A stretch of 57,504 nucleotides of DNA from JAKAGZ01 sp035266865 (lineage in GTDB: Bacteria > Bacteroidota > Ignavibacteria > Ignavibacteriales > Ignavibacteriaceae), in contig DATFMR010000055.1 in NCBI GenBank assembly GCA_035266865.1, positions 1-57,504 of the forward strand, read 5' to 3'. The notes under the pieces are model-generated. The model searched no databases and was not told the DNA's origin. It saw nothing but the letters and a program-made list of their open reading frames with translations. The translations under genes and the position numbers were made by a program. Below are positions 26,351-35,413 of this stretch, piece by piece (the first letter of the stretch is position 1; each line of letters opens with the position of its first letter).

Positions 26351-29300
26351 TTGAACAGAATTATTTCTAATTCCCCTAAGATGGAAAAAAAACATCAGGT
26401 AATACTTGATGACATATTCGGGAACAGAATAAAGAAATTCCAGAAGTTAATGCACTTCAAAATCCGGGAGATACTTCTGGTTTCAAGCATTTACGATAAC
26501 TATTTATTTGAAGAAGACGGCAGACTCTACGAACTAATCAGGCAGGAATACCAAAACCTTAATCTTAGTCACTCTCCTGAAATCACACACGTAACCAGTG
26601 GTAAAGAAGCAATTGAACTGCTAACTAACGAAGATAACTTTGACCTGATTATTTCCACACTCCACATTGAAGATATTCACGTAGTAAGATTTGCACACAT
26701 GGTACGTGAAGCAGGAATTAATACGCCAATAATTTTACTTGCTTACGATAACCGGGAAAGAAAAGAATTGGCTACACATTATGATACTTCAATATTCGAA
26801 CGTGTGTTTATATGGCAGGGCGATTATCATCTTCTTATCGGTATAATTAAATACATGGAAGACAGGCTGAATGTTGAAGGCGATACAAAAAATGCCGGCG
26901 TTCAAACTATTATACTGGTTGAAGATAATGTTAAGTTTTATTCTTCTTACCTACCTTTAATTTATACAGAAATATTTAAGCAATCTCAAAGACTAATATC
27001 TGAAGGAGTGAATTTAACTCACCGATTTTTGAGAATGCGCGCCCGCCCGAAAATTTTACTTTGTTCCACCTACGAAGAGGCATGGGACTATTACGAAAAG
27101 TATGAAGAATTTATTCTTGGATTAATTCTAGATATTAATTTTAAACATAAGGGAGAAAAGGATCCCGAAGCTGGTTTAACATTTGCAAGAAATGTGAAAA
27201 AACGTCAAAAGGACATTCCCATTCTTCTACAGTCAAGTAATCCTGATTTTTTGAATAAGGCACACGATGCAGGAGCTTCCTTTCTTTTAAAGGGTTCACC
27301 AACACTACTTCACGATCTTCGTGATTTTATGATGAACAACTTTGGATTTGGTGATTTTGTTTTTCTTCTTCCGGACGGTACAGAGGTCGGGAGAGCTAAC
27401 AATCTGAAAGAAATGATAGAACAATTACAAACGGTTCCGGAAGAGAGTATTCGTTACCATGGAGAAGGAAATCATTTTTCAAAATGGCTGAAAGCAAGAA
27501 CGGAATTCTGGTTGGCCCATAAACTGCGCCCAAGAGAAGTTTCTGAATTTGAATCAATAAAAGAATTAAGATTACTGATCATCAATTCAATAAAAGAATA
27601 TTTTGAAGCAAGGCAACGAGGTGTAATTACTGATTTTGATAAGGAAAACTTTGATCCCAATAATAGTTTTGCCAGAATTGGGTGGGGTTCACTTGGAGGT
27701 AAAGCCCGCGGGTTGGGTTTTATTAATACAATGTTAATGAATTACCACATGAGGAACAAATTTGTAAACATAGAGATTTTTGTCCCCTCAGCAGTTGTAA
27801 TTGCAACAGATGTGTTTGATTATTTTATCGAAAGAAATGAACTTGAAAGTTTTGCATTAAATGAAAGTGACGATCTAAAGATTACACAAAAATTCATAGA
27901 ATCAGAAAACTTCCCACAGGATATAATAAATAAACTATCTGATTTTCTCGAAATCACACATGGACCACTTGCTGTTCGTTCATCAAGTTTATTAGAGGAT
28001 TCACAATTCCAGCCATTTGCAGGCGTTTATGAAACCTATATGATTCCTAATAGTAATCCGAATAAACTTATTAGACTTAGGGAATTATTACAATGTATCA
28101 AAAGTGTCTATTCTTCAACATTTCACAGGAAAGCTAAAGATTATATGAAAGCCACAGCTTACAGGCTGGAAGAAGAAAAAATGGCGGTAATAATACAAAG
28201 ACTAATTGGTTCAGAAAAGAACGGCAGATTTTATCCTGACTTTGCCGGAGTAGCCAAATCATTTAATTTTTATCCAGTACCTCCACAAAAGTCTACAGAC
28301 GGAATTTCCCAGGTAGCACTCGGATTAGGAAAAACTGTAGTTGAAGGAGGCAATACTGTAAGATTTTGTCCTAAATATCCAAAACATTTACTTCAATTTT
28401 TTTCCACTAAAGAAACAATAAAAAATGCGCAGCAGGATTTTTTTGCATTGGATATTAAAGGCCATCTGGATTCTAAAGTAAAAGGTATTGAAGATACACT
28501 GGTTAAAAAGTATGAGCTTCAAAAAGCTGAAGAAGATAATACACTGTATTCAGTTGGTTCAACATATTCACCTGAAAATGAAGCAGTGTATGATGGAATT
28601 TCAAGAGAAGGAATGAGAGTAGTTACATTTGCACCTATACTTAAGCATGGTATTTTCCCATTGCCGCAAATTTTGGATTCACTTCTTGAAATTGGAACAT
28701 GGGGAATGGGAACACCTGTTGAAATTGAATTTGCCGTAAATCTGGACGTATCAAGAGACAAACCGAAAGAATTTGCAATGCTTCAAATGCGCCCTCTTGT
28801 AATTCACAGGGAAAGCGAAGAACTAAATATTGAAGAAGTTGCTCAGGAAAATGTAATTTGCCAGAGCACTCAGGTCCTCGGTAATGGCGTTATTAATGAC
28901 ATTCATGATATTGTATTTGTGGATATTAATAAATTCGACAGATCAAAAAGCAAAGAAACTGCATCGGAAGTAAGTTCTTTAAATACAAAATTGCTGAATG
29001 AAAAAAGACAATACATTCTGATTGGCGTCGGCAGGTGGGGTTCGCTTGATCCATGGCTGGGAATACCAGTTACATGGGATCAAATCTCTGGCGCTATTAC
29101 AATTGTAGAAGGCGGATTTAAAGATATGAACGTAACACCGTCGCAAGGATCACACTTTTTTCAAAATATAACATCTTTCAGGATAGGATATTTTACGGTA
29201 AATACCTTTACACATATGGGATTTATTAACTGGGACTGGCTTTCGGAACAGCAGCCAATAAATGAAACAACTTATGTAAAACATCTTTATTTTAAAGAAC

Positions 29301-29362
29301 CGCTTACCGTAAAAATCAGCGGTCATCAGAATAAGGGAATAATATTAAAACCCGGAATTTAA
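26351..29362 (+). CDS. Receiver-receiver-PPDK_N ATP-grasp fusion protein, copy 1
   Basis: Cytoplasmic protein of 1003 residues. Residues 38-172 form a receiver-like domain with Thr103 at the phosphoacceptor position (STLHIED). Residues 186-320 form a second receiver with Glu191/Asp192, acceptor Asp261, Ser295 and Lys314, so phosphorylation looks possible. Residues 445-820 resemble the PEP synthase/PPDK ATP-binding domain: GGKARGLGF, AVRSSSLLEDSQ, FAGVYETY, ALGLGKTVVEGG, VEIEFAVN, LQMRPL. An extra ~180-residue C-terminal region has GRWGSLDPWLG. The swivelling phosphohistidine and PEP/pyruvate barrel domains are absent. Start is TTG (weak GGAAAG upstream); ATG at 26381 is an alternative. Function unknown; ATP-dependent phosphotransfer is inference. 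Confidence 0.88.
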   Translation: MNRIISNSPKMEKKHQVILDDIFGNRIKKFQKLMHFKIREILLVSSIYDNYLFEEDGRLYELIRQEYQNLNLSHSPEITHVTSGKEAIELLTNEDNFDLIISTLHIEDIHVVRFAHMVREAGINTPIILLAYDNRERKELATHYDTSIFERVFIWQGDYHLLIGIIKYMEDRLNVEGDTKNAGVQTIILVEDNVKFYSSYLPLIYTEIFKQSQRLISEGVNLTHRFLRMRARPKILLCSTYEEAWDYYEKYEEFILGLILDINFKHKGEKDPEAGLTFARNVKKRQKDIPILLQSSNPDFLNKAHDAGASFLLKGSPTLLHDLRDFMMNNFGFGDFVFLLPDGTEVGRANNLKEMIEQLQTVPEESIRYHGEGNHFSKWLKARTEFWLAHKLRPREVSEFESIKELRLLIINSIKEYFEARQRGVITDFDKENFDPNNSFARIGWGSLGGKARGLGFINTMLMNYHMRNKFVNIEIFVPSAVVIATDVFDYFIERNELESFALNESDDLKITQKFIESENFPQDIINKLSDFLEITHGPLAVRSSSLLEDSQFQPFAGVYETYMIPNSNPNKLIRLRELLQCIKSVYSSTFHRKAKDYMKATAYRLEEEKMAVIIQRLIGSEKNGRFYPDFAGVAKSFNFYPVPPQKSTDGISQVALGLGKTVVEGGNTVRFCPKYPKHLLQFFSTKETIKNAQQDFFALDIKGHLDSKVKGIEDTLVKKYELQKAEEDNTLYSVGSTYSPENEAVYDGISREGMRVVTFAPILKHGIFPLPQILDSLLEIGTWGMGTPVEIEFAVNLDVSRDKPKEFAMLQMRPLVIHRESEELNIEEVAQENVICQSTQVLGNGVINDIHDIVFVDINKFDRSKSKETASEVSSLNTKLLNEKRQYILIGVGRWGSLDPWLGIPVTWDQISGAITIVEGGFKDMNVTPSQGSHFFQNITSFRIGYFTVNTFTHMGFINWDWLSEQQPINETTYVKHLYFKEPLTVKISGHQNKGIILKPGI

Positions 29363-29470
29363 TACACACAAATTGAGGGGAGAATTTTTCTTCAAATAAG
29401 CGTATAATTTTTACACACAGTTTGCGCTTATAATGAAACATACCAAATACATAAACTCAAGGAGGCAGTC

Positions 29471-30832
29471 ATGTCCAGCTACGTTACAGATTTATTAGCG
29501 GAAGTGAAAGCTAAGAACCCTGCAGAACCTGAATTTCATCAGGCAGTTGAAGAGGTTGCAGAATCTCTCGCATTAGTGTTCGAAAAACATCCTGAGTACC
29601 GCGCAGCTAAAGTCCTCGAGCGCATAATCGAACCGGAAAGAGTTATTACATTTCGAGTACCCTGGGTTGATGAACAGGGAGAAGTAAACATTAACCGTGG
29701 TTTCAGAATTGAAATGAACAGTGCAATTGGTCCCTATAAAGGTGGATTACGCTTTCATCCATCCGTAAACCTTGGAATATTAAAATTCCTCGCTTTCGAA
29801 CAGGTTTTCAAAAACAGCCTTACCACTCTTCCAATGGGCGGAGGTAAAGGCGGGTCAGATTTTGATCCAAAAGGCAAAAGCGATTTAAAGATTATGCGTT
29901 TCTGCCAGGCTTTTATGAGCGAACTGTACCGCCACATAGGTCCAAACACAGATGTACCAGCCGGTGATATTGGAGTAGGCGGAAGAGAGATCGGTTATCT
30001 TTTTGGACAGTATAAAAAACTTAGAAATGAATTTACAGGCGTGCTAACCGGTAAAGGATTAAACTGGGGAGGCTCTTTGATAAGACCCGAGGCAACTGGA
30101 TATGGAGCTGTATATTTTGCAGCAGAAATGCTCGAGACTAAAAAAGAAACTCTCGAAGGAAAAGTGTGTCTCGTTTCCGGCAGTGGAAATGTTGCACAAT
30201 ATACAGTTGAAAAAATACTCAGCCTAGGCGGCAAAGTTGTAACACTTTCAGATTCCAACGGATATATTTATGATGAAGAAGGAATAAATACCGAAAAGCT
30301 TCATTTTGTTATGGAATTAAAAAATGTCCGCCGTGGAAGAATAAAAGAATATGTAGCTAAATATAAAAATGCTGTCTACACTGAAATAAACCCAAAAGAT
30401 GATTTCAATCCTCTTTGGAATCATAAAGCACAATGTGCATTCCCGAGCGCAACACAAAATGAAATAAATGGCAAAGATGCACAAAACCTGTTAAAGAACG
30501 GAGTGTATGTTGTTAGTGAAGGCGCAAATATGCCAACAACAATTGACGGTGTAAACCTATTTCTCGATAAGAAAATACTTTACGGACCGGGTAAAGCAGC
30601 AAATGCAGGCGGCGTAGCTGTTTCCGGTTTGGAAATGACACAAAACAGTATGCGCTTACCCTGGAATAGAGAAGAAGTTGATAAAAGACTACAAATGATT
30701 ATGAAAGATATTCATCATACTTGTATTACAATGGCAGATAGATTCGGCACACCGGGCAATTATGTAAACGGCGCAAATATAGGCGGATTCCTGAAAGTTG
30801 CTGATGCTATGATGGATCAGGGCGTAGTATAA
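29471..30832 (+). CDS. gdhA: Glutamate dehydrogenase 2 (paralogue of gdh1)
   Basis: 453 residues, very close to gdh1 in the catalytic domain (same GPYKGG, PMGGGKGG, PAGDIG lysines and aspartate). It differs through the coenzyme domain: SGSGNVAQY and TLSDSNGYIYD replace SGFGNVAWG and TISGPDGFVYD, and about seven residues are inserted near residue 325 (KDDFNPLWNHK). Those motifs resemble E. coli-type NADP glutamate dehydrogenase, so the two may differ in coenzyme or regulation. Strong ribosome site AAGGAGG six bases before the ATG. It begins the second gdh/kinase-like module. Confidence 0.96.
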   Translation: MSSYVTDLLAEVKAKNPAEPEFHQAVEEVAESLALVFEKHPEYRAAKVLERIIEPERVITFRVPWVDEQGEVNINRGFRIEMNSAIGPYKGGLRFHPSVNLGILKFLAFEQVFKNSLTTLPMGGGKGGSDFDPKGKSDLKIMRFCQAFMSELYRHIGPNTDVPAGDIGVGGREIGYLFGQYKKLRNEFTGVLTGKGLNWGGSLIRPEATGYGAVYFAAEMLETKKETLEGKVCLVSGSGNVAQYTVEKILSLGGKVVTLSDSNGYIYDEEGINTEKLHFVMELKNVRRGRIKEYVAKYKNAVYTEINPKDDFNPLWNHKAQCAFPSATQNEINGKDAQNLLKNGVYVVSEGANMPTTIDGVNLFLDKKILYGPGKAANAGGVAVSGLEMTQNSMRLPWNREEVDKRLQMIMKDIHHTCITMADRFGTPGNYVNGANIGGFLKVADAMMDQGVV

Positions 30833-30854
30833 ATTTATTTAGTAAATTTATAAA

Positions 30855-30878
30855 GCTGGGGATTTATAATTCCCCGGC
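30855..30878 (+). terminator. GC-rich stem-loop between gdh2 and the second kinase-like gene
   Basis: GCTGGGGA and TCCCCGGC pair over 8 bp (one G-T) around an 8-base loop, followed by AATTATTATTTCTT. It is a likely partial terminator in the same position as the one behind gdh1, though the sequences are unrelated. Confidence 0.6.
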
Positions 30879-30909
30879 AATTATTATTTCTTAAAAACCA
30901 CGAAAAACA

Positions 30910-33900
30910 ATGCCGGACCAAAATGATGTTGTAAAAACTAATTTTGATGATTACTGGGTTGAGCACGGTTACGGTACAAGGTTCCAGGGTTTTCAAAATT
31001 TAATGAGACTTCGAATAAGGGATATTCTCCTTGTTTCAAGTCTTTATGATCTTTACTTGTTTGAAGAAGACGGAAGACTTTATGAGTTAATCAGGAACGA
31101 ATACCAGGGACTTAACCTCAGTCACTCACCGGAATTAACCAGAGTTTCAAGTGGAAAAGATGCAATTGCGCTCGCTAAAGAAGAAAGAAGATTTGACCTC
31201 ATAATCACCACTCTTCACATCGAAGATATGCACCCGATAAACTTTGCAACAATGGTAAAAGAATCGGGGCTAAATATTCCTGTTGTACTTTTAGCACACG
31301 ATAACAAAGAATTTAAATACCTTCTGCTAAAACCTGAAATTTCAGCCTTCGATAAAGTGTTCATCTGGCAGGGAGATTTCAGAATAATAATTGCAATTGT
31401 AAAATATTTTGAAGATAAAATGAACATCGATCACGACAGCAGAATTGTCGGTGTTCAGAACATAATATTCATTGAAGATAACGTCAGATATTATTCTTCG
31501 TTTTTACCTGTAATTTATACTGAAATATTAAACCAGTCTCAAAGATTAATTTCCGAGGGAATTAATCTTACTCACAGATTTTTAAGAATGCGAGCAAGGC
31601 CGAAAATTCTTCTCTGCACTAATTACGAAGAAGCCTGGGAACTTTATCAAAAATATAAAGAACTTGTGCTCGGAGTTATTTCTGACATTGATTTTCCTAA
31701 AAACGGGGAACAAAACCCAACAGCTGGATTAGAAATTGCAAAAGCTATTAAAAATGAACATCCGGATATTCCAATCCTTCTTGCTTCAAATAATCCTGAG
31801 CATTCAAAAACGATTAGACAAATAGGCGCATCATTTGTCTTAAAGGATTCCAGTCTCCTGTTTAATGAACTTCGGCAGTTTATGATTCAGAATTTTAGTT
31901 TTGGAGATTTCATTTTTAGAACACCTGTCGGAGTTGAAGTTGGCAGAGCAAATGATTTAAAAAGTCTTGAAGAGCAGTTTAAGGTTGTTCCTGAAGAAAG
32001 CCTAAAGTTTCATGGAGAAAGAAATCATTTTTCAAACTGGTTAAAAGCAAGAACTGAGTTTTGGCTTGCTCATCAACTTAGACCACGGAAAGTTTCTGAC
32101 TATTCCTCGGTAGAAGAACTCAGGCAGGATTTAATAAAATCTCTTCACAATTATAGAAATTTAAGGCAAAGAGGTATTATTGCTGATTTTATCAAAGAAT
32201 CTTTCGATCCGAACAGCAGTTTTGCAAGGATAGGTGGAGGTTCACTAGGTGGAAAAGCACGTGGACTCGGTTTTGTAAATACACTAATAAATAATTATAA
32301 TGTGCGAGATCAATTCAAAGGTGTCCAGATATCGGTTCCTTCAGCTGTAGTGCTTGGTACGAATGTTTTTGATCAGTTTATTGACGAAAATAATCTCAGG
32401 AAATTTGCACTAAGCTGCGATGATGATGAAGAAATTACAAAAAGATTTTTAGAAGCTGAAAGATTTCCTGAAGACATACTCGGAGAACTGGCTGCATTTT
32501 TGGATATTATTCATTCACCACTGGCAGTGCGTTCATCAAGTTTGCTTGAAGATTCACAATATCATCCTTTTGCGGGTGTATATGAAACATATATGATCCC
32601 GAATAATCATCCCAACCCTCTCATAAAATTAAACGATCTTGTTAATACAATAAAAAGAGTTTATGCTTCTACATTTTATAAAGGGGCAAAAAATTATATA
32701 AAAGTTACCAGCTACCGGCTTGAGGAAGAAAAGATGGCGGTAATTATACAGAAAATGATAGGCGCAAAACACGATCACAAATTTTATCCTGAATTTTCAG
32801 GTGTGGCAAAATCATTTAATTTTTACCCGATGTCTCCTCAAAAATCAACGGATGGAATTGTTTCAGTTGCACTTGGTTTGGGCAAAACTGTAGTTGATGG
32901 AGGAAATACTGTAAGATTCTGCCCAAAATATCCAACAGATCTAATTCAATTCTATTCTACAAAAGAATCACTGGACAGCAGCCAGAAAGATTTTTATGCT
33001 TTAAACCTAGATGGCAATTCAAATTTTGGATTTGTAACCTATGATATGTTAACAGAAAAATTTGGATTGAACATAGCCGAAAAAGAAGGAACTCTAAACT
33101 TACTCGGCGCAACTTATTCTCCTGAAAACGATACTATTTCTGACGGAATTTCAAGACCCGGAGTCAGGCTTGTAAATTTCGGACCGATTCTAAAACATAA
33201 ACTATTTCCACTACCGGAAATAATTGATTTATTGCTTGATATGGGTACCTGGGGAATGGGCACGCCTATTGAAATTGAATTTGCGGTTAACATGTCAGTC
33301 CCAAAAGATAAGCCAATTCAATTTGGACTTCTTCAAATGAGACCACTCGTAATAAATCGCGAACACGAAGAAATTTCAATTGAGAAATTTGAACCCGAAA
33401 AATTGCTTTGTTACAGTGAACAAGTTTTGGGTGATGGAGTAATGAAAAATATTTGTGACATTGTTTTTGTCGATTATCATTTATTTGACAGATCAAAAAG
33501 CAGAGATGTTGCAAAAGAAGTGAGCATGTTTAACAGCCAATTAATGGATGAAGACAAACCTTATTTATTAATTGGTGTTGGCAGATGGGGCTCACTCGAT
33601 CCGTGGCTCGGAATACCTGTAACCTGGGAACAGATTGCTGGCGCGCATACAATTATTGAATCGGGATTTAAAGATTTTGCTGTTGAACCTTCGCAGGGCT
33701 CTCATTTTTTTCAAAATCTAACTTCATTTATGATTGGATATTTTCACGTCAATAGTCATAAACACCAGGGATTAATTGATTGGGATTGGTTATTGGAACA
33801 AAAACCATTTGAATCAAAAACATTTACTAAGCATCTTCGTTTTGAATCCCCGATTATTATAAAAATGAGCGGATATCAAAACAAGGGCGTAATTTATAAA

Positions 33901-33912
33901 CCGGAGGAATAA
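30910..33912 (+). CDS. Receiver-receiver-PPDK_N ATP-grasp fusion protein, copy 2
   Basis: 1000-residue paralogue of the protein at 26351, colinear end to end. First receiver-like domain (36-170) again has Thr101 instead of Asp (TTLHIED). The second (184-320) keeps Glu189/Asp190, Asp259, Ser293 and Lys312. The ATP-grasp part has GGKARGLGF, AVRSSSLLEDSQ, FAGVYETY, ALGLGKTVVDGG, IEIEFAVN and LQMRPL, and the C-terminus has GRWGSLDPWLG. It also lacks phosphohistidine and PEP domains. No Shine-Dalgarno sequence precedes the ATG, unlike the gdh genes around it. The zinc-ribbon gene follows by 1 bp, so it is in the same transcript. Confidence 0.88.
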   Translation: MPDQNDVVKTNFDDYWVEHGYGTRFQGFQNLMRLRIRDILLVSSLYDLYLFEEDGRLYELIRNEYQGLNLSHSPELTRVSSGKDAIALAKEERRFDLIITTLHIEDMHPINFATMVKESGLNIPVVLLAHDNKEFKYLLLKPEISAFDKVFIWQGDFRIIIAIVKYFEDKMNIDHDSRIVGVQNIIFIEDNVRYYSSFLPVIYTEILNQSQRLISEGINLTHRFLRMRARPKILLCTNYEEAWELYQKYKELVLGVISDIDFPKNGEQNPTAGLEIAKAIKNEHPDIPILLASNNPEHSKTIRQIGASFVLKDSSLLFNELRQFMIQNFSFGDFIFRTPVGVEVGRANDLKSLEEQFKVVPEESLKFHGERNHFSNWLKARTEFWLAHQLRPRKVSDYSSVEELRQDLIKSLHNYRNLRQRGIIADFIKESFDPNSSFARIGGGSLGGKARGLGFVNTLINNYNVRDQFKGVQISVPSAVVLGTNVFDQFIDENNLRKFALSCDDDEEITKRFLEAERFPEDILGELAAFLDIIHSPLAVRSSSLLEDSQYHPFAGVYETYMIPNNHPNPLIKLNDLVNTIKRVYASTFYKGAKNYIKVTSYRLEEEKMAVIIQKMIGAKHDHKFYPEFSGVAKSFNFYPMSPQKSTDGIVSVALGLGKTVVDGGNTVRFCPKYPTDLIQFYSTKESLDSSQKDFYALNLDGNSNFGFVTYDMLTEKFGLNIAEKEGTLNLLGATYSPENDTISDGISRPGVRLVNFGPILKHKLFPLPEIIDLLLDMGTWGMGTPIEIEFAVNMSVPKDKPIQFGLLQMRPLVINREHEEISIEKFEPEKLLCYSEQVLGDGVMKNICDIVFVDYHLFDRSKSRDVAKEVSMFNSQLMDEDKPYLLIGVGRWGSLDPWLGIPVTWEQIAGAHTIIESGFKDFAVEPSQGSHFFQNLTSFMIGYFHVNSHKHQGLIDWDWLLEQKPFESKTFTKHLRFESPIIIKMSGYQNKGVIYKPEE
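33903..33907 (+). promoter_or_regulatory. Shine-Dalgarno sequence supporting a TTG start
   Basis: GGAGG inside the last codons of the kinase-like gene, six bases before the TTG at 33914. It is one of the better ribosome sites in the neighbourhood and fixes the small zinc-ribbon gene to this rare start. Confidence 0.7.
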
Positions 33913-33913
33913 T

Positions 33914-34111
33914 TTGGAAACGGGGAAATCTTCGGAGCAATCTGAATTAATTGAACTTTGCCCTCACTGTGGACACAGGCTTAGTCCCTGGCAGCAGGTT
34001 TTATTGAAGGTAGACCGGGCATTGACCTGCAAAAATTGTTGGTACCGAATAATACTGAACGTTCCAGCTAATGAAGAAAACCAGCCTGAAAATTCAAATG
34101 AAAAAAATTAA
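33914..34111 (+). CDS. Small zinc-ribbon protein, 65 aa
   Basis: Two CxxC pairs (CPHCGH at residue 13-18 and CKNCW about 37-41) separated by about 20 residues form a zinc-ribbon-like centre, with an acidic tail (NEENQPENSNEKN). Starts at TTG, 1 bp after the second kinase-like gene, with GGAGG upstream; gdh3 follows by 16 bp. Its place between the kinase-like gene and a dehydrogenase, with coupled translation, suggests it serves the same system, perhaps as a small adaptor or nucleic-acid/protein-binding factor. That is inference; no family name can be given. Confidence 0.75.
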   Translation: METGKSSEQSELIELCPHCGHRLSPWQQVLLKVDRALTCKNCWYRIILNVPANEENQPENSNEKN

Positions 34112-34127
34112 TCCTAAAGGATAAAAT

Positions 34128-35375
34128 ATGGAATCATACAATTCATTCAATGTAGCTAAACAGCAAATAATTGAAGCAGCAAAGATTTTGAATCTTGATA
34201 ATGCAACCAAAGAATTACTAAGTCAGCCTCAAAGAGAATTTAATTTCACACTTCACGTAAGAATGGATGACGGAACTGTGAAAATTTTCCAGGGTTACAG
34301 AATTCAATATAATTTTGCACGGGGACCCGCAAAAGGAGGAATTCGTTTTCATCCTGATGAAACTGTAGATACAATTCGTGCACTAGGCTGCTGGATGACC
34401 TGGAAAACTGCAGTAGTTGATCTCCCTCTCGGCGGTGGAAAAGGAGGCGTTTGCTGCGATCCAAAAAATATGTCACAACGCGAACTTGAAAATTTATCGC
34501 GTGAATATATCCGCGCTATTGCTCCATTGATCGGAGCAAAAAAAGATATTCCTGCACCGGATGTTTATACAAATCCGCAGACAATGTCTTGGATGATGGA
34601 TGAATTTGAAACTATTATGAACAGGCACGAACCGGGAGTATTAACAGATAAACCGCAGCAAATTGGTGGAACGGAAGGAAGAAGAGACGCGACTGCACGC
34701 GGGGGAGTTTATACAGTAAGGGAAGCCTGCAATCTTTACGGTTACGACCCGACAAAAACTTTTGCAATCCAGGGATTTGGAAATGCGGGACAGCGTGCTG
34801 CACTACTTCATCATGAAATTCTTGGAGGTGGAAAACTTGTTGCAGTTAGTGATTCCCGCGGTGCAATTTATAATCCATACGGTTTTGATTCAAAAGAACT
34901 TGTTATGCACAAATTAAAAACCGGATCAGTAACAGGTTTTCCCGGATCAAAATCGATACCTCATGATCAACTGCTCGAATTAGATGTAGAAATACTTTAT
35001 CCGGCTGCATTAGAAAATGCAATCACTTCTAAAAATGCCTCAAACATAAAAGCAAAAGTAATTTGTGAACTTGCAAACGGACCAACAACACCAGAAGCTG
35101 ATATAATCTTAAATAAAAAAGGCATACATGTAATTCCGGATATACTCGCCAGCGCTGGCGGCGTTACTGTATCTTATTTTGAAATGGTGCAGGATAATTA
35201 CTCTTATTTCTGGGATGAAGAACTTGTTCACAACAGGCTTGATGATAAATTAACAAAAGCATATCACACAGTAATGGAAGCCGTAAAAGAAAAGAAAGTT
35301 CACTCACGCCTGGGAGCAATGGTTGTTGGAGTTGCAAGAGTTGCTGAAGCTTGTAAGTTGAGAGGCTGGGTGTGA
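34128..35375 (+). CDS. Glu/Leu/Phe/Val dehydrogenase family enzyme (gdh3)
   Basis: 415 residues, the shorter RocG/GudB-like branch of the family. Lys69 (GPAKGGIRF), Lys93, catalytic Lys105 (LGGGKGG) and Asp145 (PAPD) are present, with TMSWMMDEF as the following helix. The Rossmann motif is QGFGNAGQRA and the second strand ends AVSDSRG. Glutamate is the likely substrate because the two binding lysines and the ARGPAKGG context are kept; a branched-chain amino acid cannot be excluded. AAAGGA lies before the ATG. It is distinct from gdh1/2, so it is not part of the duplication. Confidence 0.93.
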   Translation: MESYNSFNVAKQQIIEAAKILNLDNATKELLSQPQREFNFTLHVRMDDGTVKIFQGYRIQYNFARGPAKGGIRFHPDETVDTIRALGCWMTWKTAVVDLPLGGGKGGVCCDPKNMSQRELENLSREYIRAIAPLIGAKKDIPAPDVYTNPQTMSWMMDEFETIMNRHEPGVLTDKPQQIGGTEGRRDATARGGVYTVREACNLYGYDPTKTFAIQGFGNAGQRAALLHHEILGGGKLVAVSDSRGAIYNPYGFDSKELVMHKLKTGSVTGFPGSKSIPHDQLLELDVEILYPAALENAITSKNASNIKAKVICELANGPTTPEADIILNKKGIHVIPDILASAGGVTVSYFEMVQDNYSYFWDEELVHNRLDDKLTKAYHTVMEAVKEKKVHSRLGAMVVGVARVAEACKLRGWV

Positions 35376-35402
35376 ATCCCGGGAATTATAATCCCCGGGG
35401 TT
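35375..35402. terminator. Bidirectional terminator between gdh3 and gdh4
   Basis: AATCCCGGG and CCCGGGGTT form a 9-bp GC-rich stem (one wobble) around a 10-base loop. It starts at the last base of the gdh3 stop, between convergent genes. AT-rich sequence flanks both sides. Confidence 0.7.
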
Positions 35403-35413
35403 ATTAAATAATC

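Noticed and set aside
26351..29362. Calling this protein phosphoenolpyruvate synthase or PPDK
   Set aside because: Only the ATP-binding domain is present; the phosphohistidine and PEP/pyruvate domains needed for the reaction are missing and two receiver domains are added.
29396..29431. 7-bp stem (ATAAGCG / CGCTTAT) between kinase-like gene 1 and gdh2
   Set aside because: 22-base loop and no T-tract; not convincing as a terminator.
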